Shown here: positions 7,883 to 16,801 of the stretch, piece by piece
How the letters are laid out: every line of letters begins with the position of its first letter
Numbering within the stretch: the stretch's first letter is position 1
NCBI RefSeq assembly: GCF_026239695.1
Contig: NZ_JAPIVS010000001.1
Coordinates: 372,001 to 436,000 of the forward strand
Direction of reading: 5' to 3'
DNA: 64,000 nucleotides
Origin: Pedobacter sp. MC2016-15
GTDB lineage: Bacteria; Bacteroidota; Bacteroidia; Sphingobacteriales; Sphingobacteriaceae
The notes under the pieces: generated by a model
What the model was told of the DNA's origin: nothing
What the model saw: only the letters and a program-made list of their open reading frames with translations
The model's database searches: none
Made by a program: the position numbers and the translations under genes

Positions 7883-9208
7883 CTAATTTACACTTAAAAT
7901 TTCAAGTTCGTAGATTACCGTAGCACCACCAGGAACATCTTCATCTCCATCGTCACCGAAAGCGAGATCAGACGGAATGTAAAGGATGAGTTTAGATCCA
8001 ACAGGCATTAGTAAAGTGGCTTCCTTCAAACCTTCCATCGCTTTATCAAGATGATGTACCCAAGGCTTCTGGTCGTCATATGTACTCCATAATTTCTTAC
8101 CATCAATTTGAGTTGCTTTGAAATGTAAACTGACTTTGTCCGATAATTTCGGAAGAGGACCATTTCCCCTCCTGATCACTTTGTACTGCAAACCAGAATT
8201 CGTGGTTTTTACTCCAGGTTTTGTCTTATTCTTTATTAGAAACGCAGTATTTTTAGCTTTGAACTTTTTTCTCTCCATTTCCTGATCAAATGGATCACGA
8301 TATGATCTGTTTGGTTGCAAGTATATGTACTTACGCTTGTAATCCATAATGATGTTAAAGCGTCTGATCACCTCAATGCCAAGGATTCCCAGGTAACCAT
8401 CCTGCGCATCCGCTTTATCATTGATAGTTAGTCTTATGCTCATAGGCCCAAAGTGAAATCCACCAAATGTCATAGATTTTATATCTGCCACTTGATCCTG
8501 GGTAATAGCATTCATTCCTCTTCCAAGGGATCTCGTAGTCTCACCCAATTTGCTATCAAAGTTGTGGAACTTACTGAAGGGACTGCTAACAAGAAGTGGA
8601 ATAGCATTGCCAGTATCAAACATCACTTTTCCAGTGAATGATTCACCATTTGCCAGCGTAATGGAAATGGGAAAACGTGGGATTAAGATGTTTTTACTGA
8701 ACTCAAAAGGCATATTTGAATAGCCAGTCGTGTCAACCGCATTGATTCGATCGTATAAAAATATTTTTTTTTGATCGAAATCAATTTTAGTAACGTATCT
8801 GCTCAATATCTCATAGCCAATAATACCATCAAGTTTAGATCCTAAGGTAGTTGATAGAGAGGAAAAATTCACCATTGTAAGATTGACATGTTTAAGTTCA
8901 GTCTTTCCCAAATTGATGCTTTGATTTAATACCATCGTATAACTTTGGCTTCCACCAGATCCGGCAACTGATGCAGGCAAACGACTTTCTTTACTGATTC
9001 CTGCTCTTTCTGCTGTTGCAGAATCGATCATCATCCCGGTCGCTCCGGTATCAAAGATAAAATTCAGGCTATCGCTGTTATTAAAGCTCGCTTTAATAAA
9101 CATATGTTTTCCTTTAAATATAAAAGGTAATTCTGCTATCTGGGCATATGATGACTGGAAGCAGCTAAGTAAAATACTGCAGGTAAAAAATAGTTTTCTA
9201 AAATTCAT
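7883..9208 (-). CDS. Secreted retropepsin-like aspartyl protease fused to an FKBP-type prolyl isomerase
   Basis: 441 residues. A signal peptide (1-22, ending SSYAQ) leads to two retropepsin-like units, each with a catalytic DTG (Asp53-Thr-Gly and Asp198-Thr-Gly), so a pseudo-dimeric active site can form in one chain. After a basic linker (about 305-335) comes an FKBP domain (about 338-441) with the DKVSLHFKA strand, LAFGD and PGGATVIYELEIL. The protein should act in the periplasm or be exported, cutting and isomerising peptides. Single gene, convergent with the small-protein gene. Either domain is common alone in Bacteroidota; the fusion is less usual to me. Natural substrate unknown. Confidence 0.85.
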   Translation of the reverse strand: MNFRKLFFTCSILLSCFQSSYAQIAELPFIFKGKHMFIKASFNNSDSLNFIFDTGATGMMIDSATAERAGISKESRLPASVAGSGGSQSYTMVLNQSINLGKTELKHVNLTMVNFSSLSTTLGSKLDGIIGYEILSRYVTKIDFDQKKIFLYDRINAVDTTGYSNMPFEFSKNILIPRFPISITLANGESFTGKVMFDTGNAIPLLVSSPFSKFHNFDSKLGETTRSLGRGMNAITQDQVADIKSMTFGGFHFGPMSIRLTINDKADAQDGYLGILGIEVIRRFNIIMDYKRKYIYLQPNRSYRDPFDQEMERKKFKAKNTAFLIKNKTKPGVKTTNSGLQYKVIRRGNGPLPKLSDKVSLHFKATQIDGKKLWSTYDDQKPWVHHLDKAMEGLKEATLLMPVGSKLILYIPSDLAFGDDGDEDVPGGATVIYELEILSVN

Positions 9209-9359
9209 TTGGTTCTAATTCGGAATATTTGAAATATGTTCTCTGGTATCAAGAGTATGTCATAGCCATATAAACTCCCAAGTTTTATGAGACTTTTGTC
9301 TTATTCTTTATTATGCGCATTATCTAATTTACTTCAGAATCAATCGGTATAAAGTTGAA

Positions 9360-10554
9360 ATGAATAAGATAAGAATACTTGAGGTGGGTAATGAATTAGG
9401 TTTGGGAGGGACAGAATATGTCATCCAGCTTTTCAGTCAATTTCTTGACAAAGAATACTTTCAAGTCACGGTCCTTGGTTTGAAAGAGGGAGGTGTCAGA
9501 GCACAGATAATAGAGGAAATGGGCACTAGAGTTATCATATTGAATGGCGAATATGAGAAATTGGCAGAGCATTTACGAAATACAGACGTTTTGCATTGGC
9601 ATGGTGATGGTTCACTGGACCCAAAGCTTTTCAGCATTGTCCAGGCGAACAGACCTAAACTTGTTATTCAAACAAATGTTTTTGGTCTGCATACTCGCTC
9701 TTCGTTATATGACTGTATCGACTACGATCTGTATGTTTCTAAAATGATCCTGATTAGACGGATGCTCTTGGATCAGGATCTATAAGTTTGAACGCAAGAG
9801 AAAAGCATTGGCTAATCCTGTAGATGTTTGCCATATCACAAATATGCTTTGCACAGAACTTGAGATAGAGTATTTCAAAAAGAAGAACGGTCTGAAAGAT
9901 TTTTTTATAATAGGCAGAATCGGCCGCGCCAATGACGCGAAATTCGATTTGATCACCTTGGATGGATTTGCTCAATTTGCTAAAAATAACAATCATGTTC
10001 GGTTCCTACTGGTTGGCGCCACGCCTAACATTCTGGAATACGCCAGGCACATTCAGATTCTGGAGAAGTTGATTATCGTTGAGAATACCTCTGACCTTAA
10101 ACAGTTGCTCAAGTACTATCAGGCAATGGATGTTTTCCTCGCAGCAAGTAGAATTGGAGAAAGCTTTGGCTTAGTGATTGCAGAAGCGATGGCAGCAGCA
10201 ATTCCGGTCGTTACTGTTAGTATACCTCATAAGGATAATGCCCAGATAGAATTAGTTGACAATGAGCTAACTGGTCTGGTTGTAGAACGAAACATAAATG
10301 ATATAGCTAACGCACTTCTATACTTATACCACAATGAACACGTAAGAAAAGACTTTGGAAAAGCAGCTAAAAAAAAAATATGGAAGGATTACAGGGCAGA
10401 AACTATTGTTAGCAGCTTTGAACAATTGATTTATAGACATTTTAATATGGATATCTTTAGTGATCATGAATCTTTGATTCAAAGCTTCTCAGATCAAATG
10501 TTATTAGAATATACCAGAAGATGTGATGATCTTTGGCACACGGACCGCAGATAG
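9360..10554 (+). pseudogene. GT4 (GT-B) glycosyltransferase split by a frameshift
   Basis: The first frame (9360-9785, 141 residues) has the N-terminal Rossmann features of family 4 enzymes (GNELGLGGTEYVIQLF), ending DYDLYVSKMIL. The second frame, shifted by one base, resumes near 9781 with a basic stretch and NPVDV, then the C-terminal nucleotide-sugar domain (IIGRIGRANDAK, a D-V-F-L-A-A-S segment and GESFGLVIAEAMAAAIPVV). The two halves join naturally near 9775-9785 if one base is removed, so this is one gene carrying a +1 shift, either a real mutation or a sequencing error. The second half has only a TTG (9808) as a start. The acceptor is unknown; the GT2 gene follows closely. Confidence 0.8.
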
Positions 10555-10618
10555 TATTTGTAACAGATGACCCTATCTGATTTTCAGCTTACTGCATAAC
10601 TTAAATAAAAAATAAGTT

Positions 10619-11287
10619 ATGTTTCTCAATGCAGCCTCATGCTCCTTGCCTATGGTTTACTGGCCACCTGATTTTAATCAAATCGATACCAGTTTCCCTA
10701 TGGTGAGTTGCATTATGCCAACAGCAAACAGGCAACATTTTATTCCGAAGGCAATCAAATATTTTCTGGAGCAGGACTACCCATATAAAGAATTGATAAT
10801 TATTGATGATGGAGAAGAATCCATTGCCAGGATGCTCCCAAATTTATATTGCATCAGATATTTTTACCTCGAAAAGAAACTTTTGATTAGTACAAAACGT
10901 AACATTGCTTGTGAAAAGGCGGCTGGTAGTATTATTATCCACTGGGATGATGACGATTGGTATGCCAATAATTGGATATCCTATCAGGTAAACAGTATTC
11001 TTCAATATGAGGTCGACCTTTGCGGATTGAGTCAAGTACAATTTTTCTCAGTGAAGCACAATAAATTCTATATTTCGAAATATCAGACTATAAAAAAAAA
11101 CTGGCTGATAGGTGCAACCCTCGCCTACCGGAAATCGTATTGGGATAAACACCACTTCCCGGAAATTGAAATAGGTGAAGATAACTTGTTCGTCAGAAAT
11201 AAAAATGCAAAAATTTTTGCGCATGATTACTTTGAGGGGTTTCTAGCAATTGTTCACTCTTCTAATGCAAGACTTAAGGACGTCTAA
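10619..11287 (+). CDS. GT2-family glycosyltransferase, single domain
   Basis: 222 residues, closely related to each half of the two-domain enzyme at 6126: MVSCIMPTANR, ELIIIDDGEES, HWDDDDWYAN, GEDNLFVRN and FAHDYFEGF. The ligand-binding IIDDG and the acid cluster are intact, so it is likely active. About 26 residues precede the conserved core; the true start may be the internal ATG at 10699. It lies 64 bases behind the broken GT4 gene on the same strand. No small-protein gene is adjacent to this copy. Cytoplasmic; donor and acceptor cannot be read from the sequence. Confidence 0.85.
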   Translation: MFLNAASCSLPMVYWPPDFNQIDTSFPMVSCIMPTANRQHFIPKAIKYFLEQDYPYKELIIIDDGEESIARMLPNLYCIRYFYLEKKLLISTKRNIACEKAAGSIIIHWDDDDWYANNWISYQVNSILQYEVDLCGLSQVQFFSVKHNKFYISKYQTIKKNWLIGATLAYRKSYWDKHHFPEIEIGEDNLFVRNKNAKIFAHDYFEGFLAIVHSSNARLKDV

Positions 11288-11676
11288 ATAAAAGTCATCA
11301 ATGATGGCAAGATATTAATGATCATCTCAGCAACATCAACCATCGCAACAGCTATAAGTGTAATATTAAAGTAGCTAATTTCAAAGAAAATCGTACGTAA
11401 GTCTCCGACTTAACATCTATAATGGCTACAAAGTAATAATTGAAGGCTTGTGATAAGCTTTAATCGATTATTGATAAATAGATGTGAGGAAATTTTGCAG
11501 GTTTGGTAATTTAAGTAAATGAATTTTTTCGTATTTTGTTGATCAGTAATAAATTAATATTGTATGAGCCACGCCATGATGCCCCCAACATAACCAGTAA
11601 AATATTCATTATTTTATTTTTGATTTGGAGTATGGCAAGGCCATACTCATACGAATCAGCCTAGAAGTAGTAATTC
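11288..11676. other. Gene-free stretch, about 390 bases
   Basis: AT-rich sequence between the GT2 gene and the Crp-type regulator. I see no frame with protein-like composition, no strong hairpin and no full promoter. Confidence 0.6.
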
Positions 11677-11703
11677 GTGTCATATTTTAAAATATCGTAT
11701 GAA

Positions 11704-12282
11704 ATGGAAAATGAGGAATTGTTCAAATTGTTAGCTGGAAAGTATCCCTTACGCGCTGAGCTAAAGGAAAGGCTTTGTGAGATGATAAAAAGGGAATATT
11801 ACCCTAAAAGTCAAGTTATTTTAAAGCCAGGGCAGATCTCAAACAGGGCCTGGTTTATTGAAAAAGGTGCTGCTATGGGGGTAATCTACAGAGAAGAAAA
11901 AAAAGTTCCCTTTTGGTTTTGGAACGAAGGCCAATTGATGATTTCGTTAAATAGCTTCTTTAATCAGTTACCATGTGAGAGTTATATCGAGTTGTTGGAG
12001 CCTAGTGTACTGCTGTCAATATCTTTTGAAAATACGGCTGAGATTTTAAAAGTTTTTCCGGAGACCAATGAGTATGTCAGGAAAATTATGCATGAATATC
12101 AGAAAATGAGCGAAAAGAGAATTCTTGAGTTTGCTGCATATTCTCCCGAGGAACACTACCTGCACCTGATGAAAGACAGCCCCGCATTATTCAGAAAAGC
12201 ATCTGTAGAAAGTATTGCTGCATATCTTGGCATTTCACGGAAAACACTGAACCGGATAAGAAACAGAACAAGAAGACTATAA
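11704..12282 (+). CDS. Crp/Fnr-family transcriptional regulator
   Basis: About 192 residues from the ATG at 11704; an in-frame GTG at 11677 would add nine residues. The N-terminal two thirds is a cyclic-nucleotide-binding-like beta-roll (YPKSQVILKPGQISNRAWFIEKGA), without the Arg-Ser phosphate cassette needed for cAMP, as is usual for the Bacteroidota branch. The C-terminus has a helix-turn-helix (VESIAAYLGISRKTLNRIRNR). Such proteins often regulate a neighbouring membrane or quinone-modifying protein; here a MauE/DoxX-like gene follows 134 bases downstream, but a terminator lies between them. The effector is unknown. Confidence 0.85.
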   Translation: MENEELFKLLAGKYPLRAELKERLCEMIKREYYPKSQVILKPGQISNRAWFIEKGAAMGVIYREEKKVPFWFWNEGQLMISLNSFFNQLPCESYIELLEPSVLLSISFENTAEILKVFPETNEYVRKIMHEYQKMSEKRILEFAAYSPEEHYLHLMKDSPALFRKASVESIAAYLGISRKTLNRIRNRTRRL

Positions 12283-12306
12283 AAATTAATTTAGTGCCTC
12301 CCCACT

Positions 12307-12350
12307 GGGACGGAAGACCATTTGATTGGGTCATCTGTCCCTTTTTTTTT
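12307..12350 (+). terminator. Intrinsic terminator after the Crp/Fnr-type gene
   Basis: GGGAC..GACC pairs with GGTC..GTCCC (two mismatches in a 13-bp stem) and is followed by a run of nine or more T. Confidence 0.85.
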
Positions 12351-12416
12351 GCCATTTCTCGCTTAACTTGGATACATAGAATCTATCAGAAATCTAAAAT
12401 TGATCTTACCTTTTAA

Positions 12417-12836
12417 ATGATTAAAACTATGAATCCACATCCTTTTATCATCTTAATTACAGGGTTTCTAATTTTACTTTGGGCATATGCTTCTTTCTCC
12501 AAACTTTTTGATATGAAGCAATTTAACCACGCACTCATGATCCAGGTCTTTCCACGTTGGTTTGGCAAGATTTTATTGTATACTCTTCCTCTCAGTGAAA
12601 TTGTGCTGATCATTTTATTACTGATTCCTCAAACTCGACTTATCGGTATGTATGCATCAATGTTTATGATGGCACTATTTACATTGTATGTTGGTGGGGC
12701 AGTATTTCATATTTATGATCGTCATCCTTGTGCCTGCGGTGGACTATTTGGAAGACTTGGCTGGCACAAACACTTTAAAGTAAATATAATGCTCACCTTG
12801 ATTGCTCTGGCTGGAGTGATTTTGATGGAGCTCTAA
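12417..12836 (+). CDS. MauE/DoxX-like redox-associated membrane protein
   Basis: 139 residues with four hydrophobic segments (about 9-27, 47-68, 76-97, 119-137). A CACGG motif lies in the loop before the last segment, as in members of the MauE/DoxX redox-associated family that are thought to work with thiol-disulfide exchange. The start could be ATG 12417 or the ATG four codons later. No thioredoxin-like partner is adjacent. Inner-membrane location expected; exact role not known. Confidence 0.7.
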   Translation: MIKTMNPHPFIILITGFLILLWAYASFSKLFDMKQFNHALMIQVFPRWFGKILLYTLPLSEIVLIILLLIPQTRLIGMYASMFMMALFTLYVGGAVFHIYDRHPCACGGLFGRLGWHKHFKVNIMLTLIALAGVILMEL

Positions 12837-12894
12837 AATATTAACTACGCACGGTTAATTATAGATTGTTTTTTGAATGATGAGCATGAGGGTA

Positions 12895-12916
12895 AGGCGG
12901 GATGGATGTCCCGCCT
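12895..12916. terminator. Bidirectional terminator hairpin
   Basis: AGGCGGGA and TCCCGCCT form a perfect 8-bp GC-rich stem with a six-base loop between the convergent ends of the membrane protein and the amidohydrolase. The flank is CCTTTGTTT, a weak T-tract. Confidence 0.7.
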
Positions 12917-12926
12917 CCTTTGTTTA

Positions 12927-14108
12927 TTAAAGAAGCTGCAATGCAGCTTCCGTAAGGAAAGTGGAACCTAAGGGTATACAATCCTCATTGAATTTCACTT
13001 TAGGGTGATGCAGAAAATAGGTTTGCTCCTCATTTACGGCAGCACCCAAAAAGTAGAATACCGATGGTACCTGCCTCGAGTAAAAAGCAAAATCTTCCGC
13101 TATCAATTGCCCCCCCTGACTAACTACATTTTCGCCGAACAACTTCTCCTGCACACTTTTAAGTTGAGCGTTTAGACCAGAATCATTTAATAGACTCGGA
13201 TAGTAAGCGGTCAATTCCATGTCAATTTTGCATTCATAGGATATTTCCATACCCTTCATGAGTTTGGTCATTCTTTCGACAATTAAAGAATATGTATCCA
13301 GATTTAACACGCGAAGGCTTCCCTTCAATACTACGGTCTCTGGAATAACATTATAGGCTGGCTGACCCAGGATCTCTGTAGTTGTGAAGGCAAGCACAGC
13401 TGGTTGTGTTGGTGCAGTATGTGAAATTATAGATTGAGCAGCCACAATAAGATGACTGCTGATCAAGACTGGATCGATAACATGCTCCAGTGCCCCGGCA
13501 TGCCCGGACTTTCCCCTCACGGTAATGATGAAGTTGCAGACATTTGCCAGTGCTTCGCCATTTGTAAAACTCAGTGATCCCACCCTCATCAACGGATTAA
13601 CATGCAGACCAATCACAGCCTTAGCACTTTCCAGCTTACCGGTCTCTGCAATAATTTGTCCACCAGACTTACCTGGTTGCGGACTTCGTAAATTACCTTC
13701 TTCTGAAGGCTGGAATAGAAACTTGACCGTACCATCAAAATTCTGATCTTTTAAAAGATGGGCAGCACCAAGCAGCATAGTGGTATGAATATCATGCCCA
13801 CAGGCATGCATAATATTGTCGTTAACAGAACTAAAATAAAGTCCTGTATCTTCTTTCAAGGGCAGAGCATCCATATCTGCCCTTAAGACTACTATTGGTC
13901 CTTCTCCCTTTTTCATTGTAGCCAACACACCGGTTTCAGCCACGCTTTCAAAAGGAATTTCAAGACTTTGGAGTTCGCGCTGAACAAGAGACGATGTTCG
14001 ATGCTCAAGAAAACCTAACTCCGGATGGGCATGTATATCTCTACGAATTTGAATCAGTTTTTGAAATAGTGTTTCTTGCATAACACGAATATACGGTTGA
14101 TAAAGCAT
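12927..14108 (-). CDS. M20-family amidohydrolase (N-acyl amino acid / hippurate hydrolase type)
   Basis: 393 residues, normal for M20D enzymes. Metal-site motifs are in order: RRDIHAHPELGF near the N-terminus, HACGHDIHTT (about 100-110), QPSEEG (about 132), GLHVNP, then a lid/dimerisation domain (about 185-290), and finally GGQLIAEDFAFY and HHPKVKFNED. Such enzymes remove acyl groups from amino acids or their conjugates using two metal ions. No signal peptide, so cytoplasmic. It stands alone between a convergent membrane protein and a divergent lipoprotein gene; the substrate is open. Confidence 0.92.
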   Translation of the reverse strand: MLYQPYIRVMQETLFQKLIQIRRDIHAHPELGFLEHRTSSLVQRELQSLEIPFESVAETGVLATMKKGEGPIVVLRADMDALPLKEDTGLYFSSVNDNIMHACGHDIHTTMLLGAAHLLKDQNFDGTVKFLFQPSEEGNLRSPQPGKSGGQIIAETGKLESAKAVIGLHVNPLMRVGSLSFTNGEALANVCNFIITVRGKSGHAGALEHVIDPVLISSHLIVAAQSIISHTAPTQPAVLAFTTTEILGQPAYNVIPETVVLKGSLRVLNLDTYSLIVERMTKLMKGMEISYECKIDMELTAYYPSLLNDSGLNAQLKSVQEKLFGENVVSQGGQLIAEDFAFYSRQVPSVFYFLGAAVNEEQTYFLHHPKVKFNEDCIPLGSTFLTEAALQLL

Positions 14109-14243
14109 TAATATCTGTCTACCTCACAACCAATATCAATAAATATATCTATGATCTTGGGAGAGAATGTGTACTGGATATACTATAGTTCTAAGACATC
14201 CCAACAGGAATCTCAATACATATTAAACCAAAACCAAAAAAAT

Positions 14244-14966
14244 ATGAAAAAAACATTACTTTTCGTAATCCCTGCGGCATTGCTTTTTATGATTTCATCC
14301 TGCGAAAAAGAAAATTACACAATCAAGCCAACAGCAAATGTTACGGTAGTGAATGCTGCTTTAGGCGCAGGATCGATCAAAGTCAATGCTGGTGCCGGTA
14401 GTAGTTTCGCTTATGCGAGGGCTTCGGATATTGCATTTCAAGGTAATGCGCTATATGGTGCATTCACAGGTAGCACTCCCATTACTATAGTAAGTTCTAC
14501 CGATACGACTAAAAAATTATTTAGCGCTACTTTCGATCTCCAATCTATCAATACATTATATATATCAGGTGTATCTCCAACAATCGACACAACTTATAGA
14601 GTGGAAAAAAGTATTCCAGTTATACAAACTGCTGCAATCAGACCAGATAGTTCTGTTTACATTAGGTTTGTGAACCTATCCCCTAACAGTAATTCGCTTA
14701 ATATTAACATCACTTCTTCTCTTACTAATGAAGTGACAGGGCTGGCTTACAAGGGAGTCTCTGAATTCAAAAAGTATGCGGCAAAAACATCATCAACAAC
14801 TTATTCTTTTCAAATCAGAGATGCTGCTACAAATGTGATTCGCTCTACCTTAACATTTAATGCAACTTCAAACAGATATAAAACAATCACAATAGTAATC
14901 AGAGGACTTACTGATGGTACGGGCCCAACAGCGTTTGGAACCTTCCAGGTCAACAATGTTGGTTGA
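14244..14966 (+). CDS. DUF4397-type lipoprotein
   Basis: 241 residues from the ATG at 14244, chosen because a typical lipoprotein signal follows (MKKTLLFVIPAALLFMISSC, Cys 20); an upstream in-frame ATG at 14151 would put 31 residues before it and is unlikely. The mature part has two beta-rich repeats with N-V-T-V-V-N-A and Y-I-R-F-V-N-L-S-P, the pattern of DUF4397 cell-surface proteins. Acidic and threonine/serine rich. Probably surface- or periplasm-anchored; no enzyme motif. It is followed by a strong terminator. Confidence 0.8.
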   Translation: MKKTLLFVIPAALLFMISSCEKENYTIKPTANVTVVNAALGAGSIKVNAGAGSSFAYARASDIAFQGNALYGAFTGSTPITIVSSTDTTKKLFSATFDLQSINTLYISGVSPTIDTTYRVEKSIPVIQTAAIRPDSSVYIRFVNLSPNSNSLNINITSSLTNEVTGLAYKGVSEFKKYAAKTSSTTYSFQIRDAATNVIRSTLTFNATSNRYKTITIVIRGLTDGTGPTAFGTFQVNNVG

Positions 14967-15000
14967 TAATATATTCATTTTTATAAATTTACCAGAAACA

Positions 15001-15038
15001 AAAGAGTCTGTCTCGTATCGAGCAGACTCTTTGTTTTT
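15001..15038. terminator. Strong terminator after the DUF4397 gene
   Basis: AAAGAGTCTG pairs perfectly with CAGACTCTTT; inside, CTCG/CGAG extends the stem with a single-base bulge. A T-rich stretch (TTGTTTTTA) follows on the plus strand. Confidence 0.88.
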
Positions 15039-15094
15039 ACAAACTATCAGCAGGAAAAATTTTAAATGATTTTTTTTAGGTCAAAGCCGAATTG

Positions 15095-16219
15095 TCAGTG
15101 TAAGATAAATTCCTGGTGTCCCCTACCTTCAGCACAACTCGGTATTCCTGACGCTACAAACTGAAGCCCAACAAAAATCTTTTCACCGATTTCCTCGAGG
15201 GTCTCGTCTCCATCCAAAATTCCACCTGCATTGATATCAATATTGTCACGCATTTGAATAAAGGTCATCGGATTTGCACAGATCTTGATCACAGGGGCTA
15301 TAGCAGAACCAATGACTGAACCTTTGCCCGTAGTACAAATAATCAGATGGCAGCCGCTCGCAATCATATCTACCATTTTAGCAGAAACATTAATCTTCGG
15401 CACTTTCGCTTTCTTTTGATCACCAAAGAGCAAATCAATTAAAAATAAACCTGGCTTTGTCGGTCTCTGGGCGGGTTTAATCATTCCGCAGATTGCTGCA
15501 TCGCCCGTCTGACAGTATAAACTCATACATTCTTCTTCTATTGTAGAATATGTTAATACCCTGGGATCTCGTGCAGCTTTTTCTATATATTCTTTTAGAT
15601 TCTCTGCCAGCTCAGGTTTAGTAGTCCGCTCGTCGATGACTCCCTCAAGTCCGGCCATCTCGTCTGTCTCAGCATAAATAACAGTTCCTTTTTGGGAGAT
15701 GAGATGGTTTACAGCCTGCCCTACCGCTGGATTTGCAGTCATAGCTGATGTAGCATCATTGCCACTACTGATCGTTCCGACAATAAGATCTTCGACTGTC
15801 ATATTCACCTTCATCACGCCATCTATAATTCCTAAACACCAATCTACCCATTGTACACCTATACTCAGAGACATCCTGGTTCCTCCGGCTTTCTGGATGG
15901 AAATGCTATTAACTGGCCGGCCTGATTCACTTACAATTTGTTCCAGCTTTCTGACATTTACACCATCACAGCCCATCGATATCAGCAGTACGCCACCCAC
16001 ATTAGGATGGGTACATACGGCGTTTAGGATGTTTTGCGCATACTCACTGTGATAACAACCCTGGGAGCCGATCAGCTGTACAGGATGCTCCTTAAACCTG
16101 TTGGCAATTTCTGTTGCAATATGATGTGCACATTCACACAAATAAACTACAGCAACATAATTCCTGATACCTTTGCGGCCATCTTTTCTCAGATAGCCCT
16201 TCCATCGCATTTGATCCAT
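15095..16219 (-). CDS. UxaA-family dehydratase, large (C-terminal) subunit
   Basis: 374 residues matching the C-terminal catalytic part of altronate/galactarate dehydratases and the beta subunit of sulfolactate sulfo-lyase. Visible signatures are GYLRKDGRKGIRNYV at the N-terminus, GSQGCYHSE, GCDG and SGNDATSAMTANPA. These enzymes are iron-dependent and remove water (or sulfite) from hydroxy acids. The matching SAF-domain subunit is the gene at 16318 on the same strand, so this is a split two-subunit enzyme. No uronate- or sulfolactate-pathway gene is adjacent, so the substrate is open. A divergent AraC regulator upstream is the likely controller. Confidence 0.82.
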   Translation of the reverse strand: MDQMRWKGYLRKDGRKGIRNYVAVVYLCECAHHIATEIANRFKEHPVQLIGSQGCYHSEYAQNILNAVCTHPNVGGVLLISMGCDGVNVRKLEQIVSESGRPVNSISIQKAGGTRMSLSIGVQWVDWCLGIIDGVMKVNMTVEDLIVGTISSGNDATSAMTANPAVGQAVNHLISQKGTVIYAETDEMAGLEGVIDERTTKPELAENLKEYIEKAARDPRVLTYSTIEEECMSLYCQTGDAAICGMIKPAQRPTKPGLFLIDLLFGDQKKAKVPKINVSAKMVDMIASGCHLIICTTGKGSVIGSAIAPVIKICANPMTFIQMRDNIDINAGGILDGDETLEEIGEKIFVGLQFVASGIPSCAEGRGHQEFILH

Positions 16220-16240
16220 AAAAATGTTTTAAAATGTAAA

Positions 16241-16318
16241 ACCAGGCCTCCTTTCGAAGGCCTGGTTGGGTTGGTAGGTTGGTTTTGGAAAACACTGGGC
16301 TTGGCAATCCCCAGTGTT
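16241..16318. promoter_or_regulatory. Two hairpins between the dehydratase subunit genes
   Basis: ACCAGGCCT/AGGCCTGGT (16241-16266) and AACACTGGG/CCCAGTGTT (16291-16318) are both perfect 9-bp stems inside the 98-base gap. The second reaches the stop codon of the SAF gene. They may attenuate or stabilise parts of a shared mRNA; neither has a proper T-run. Confidence 0.55.
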
Positions 16319-16605
16319 TAGTTTTCATAGGTATTGATGAGTTTAGGTAAAACTTCACTTTTCATGTTGTGCAGGTGCACGTGGTCGCCCATCTGGATCA
16401 TCTTGGTAGCAAATCCTATGGACACGCCATACTTGATAATCTTTTCACCAGCTTCAATATACCGGGCCGCGACCTTATGCCCCATGTCTATCGACCGGGG
16501 AAAATAAAATTCCATTTCGCCGCAAGTGTTATGCTCGCCGGCTTGAATATCATCTGTTAAGACTAATACATTATCCAGATGGTGCAGTTTCAGCAGTTTT
16601 TCCAT
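16318..16605 (-). CDS. UxaA-family dehydratase, small SAF-domain subunit
   Basis: 95 residues forming one SAF domain as found at the N-terminus of altronate and galactarate dehydratases and in the small subunit of sulfolactate sulfo-lyase. The features are LHHLDNVLVLTDDIQAGE at the start, then GHKVAARYIEAGEKIIKYG, and a closing D-H-V-H-L-H-N-M. The large subunit follows after 98 bases on the same strand. The first gene of this unit starts 124 bases from the divergent AraC-type gene, which fits shared control. Confidence 0.85.
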   Translation of the reverse strand: MEKLLKLHHLDNVLVLTDDIQAGEHNTCGEMEFYFPRSIDMGHKVAARYIEAGEKIIKYGVSIGFATKMIQMGDHVHLHNMKSEVLPKLINTYEN

Positions 16606-16801
16606 CGCCTATTAGTTTCTGGATTTTGATGTTTTCATTGTCCGTTTCAATTGAAGCATATGAGTAATACAGGTGATATTTGGTTAAGTATTTATAAATG
16701 TGAATATCGGCAATATAAATTTATATTAAATGGATCTGGTTACGGAGAGCATGTCATATCTTACTGATCTTATAAATTTTGTGATACTAAATACAAACAC
16801 T

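Noticed and set aside
9360..10554. Programmed ribosomal frameshift in the GT4 gene
   Set aside because: There is no slippery run or prfB-like signal at the junction, and GT4 enzymes are not known to use recoding.
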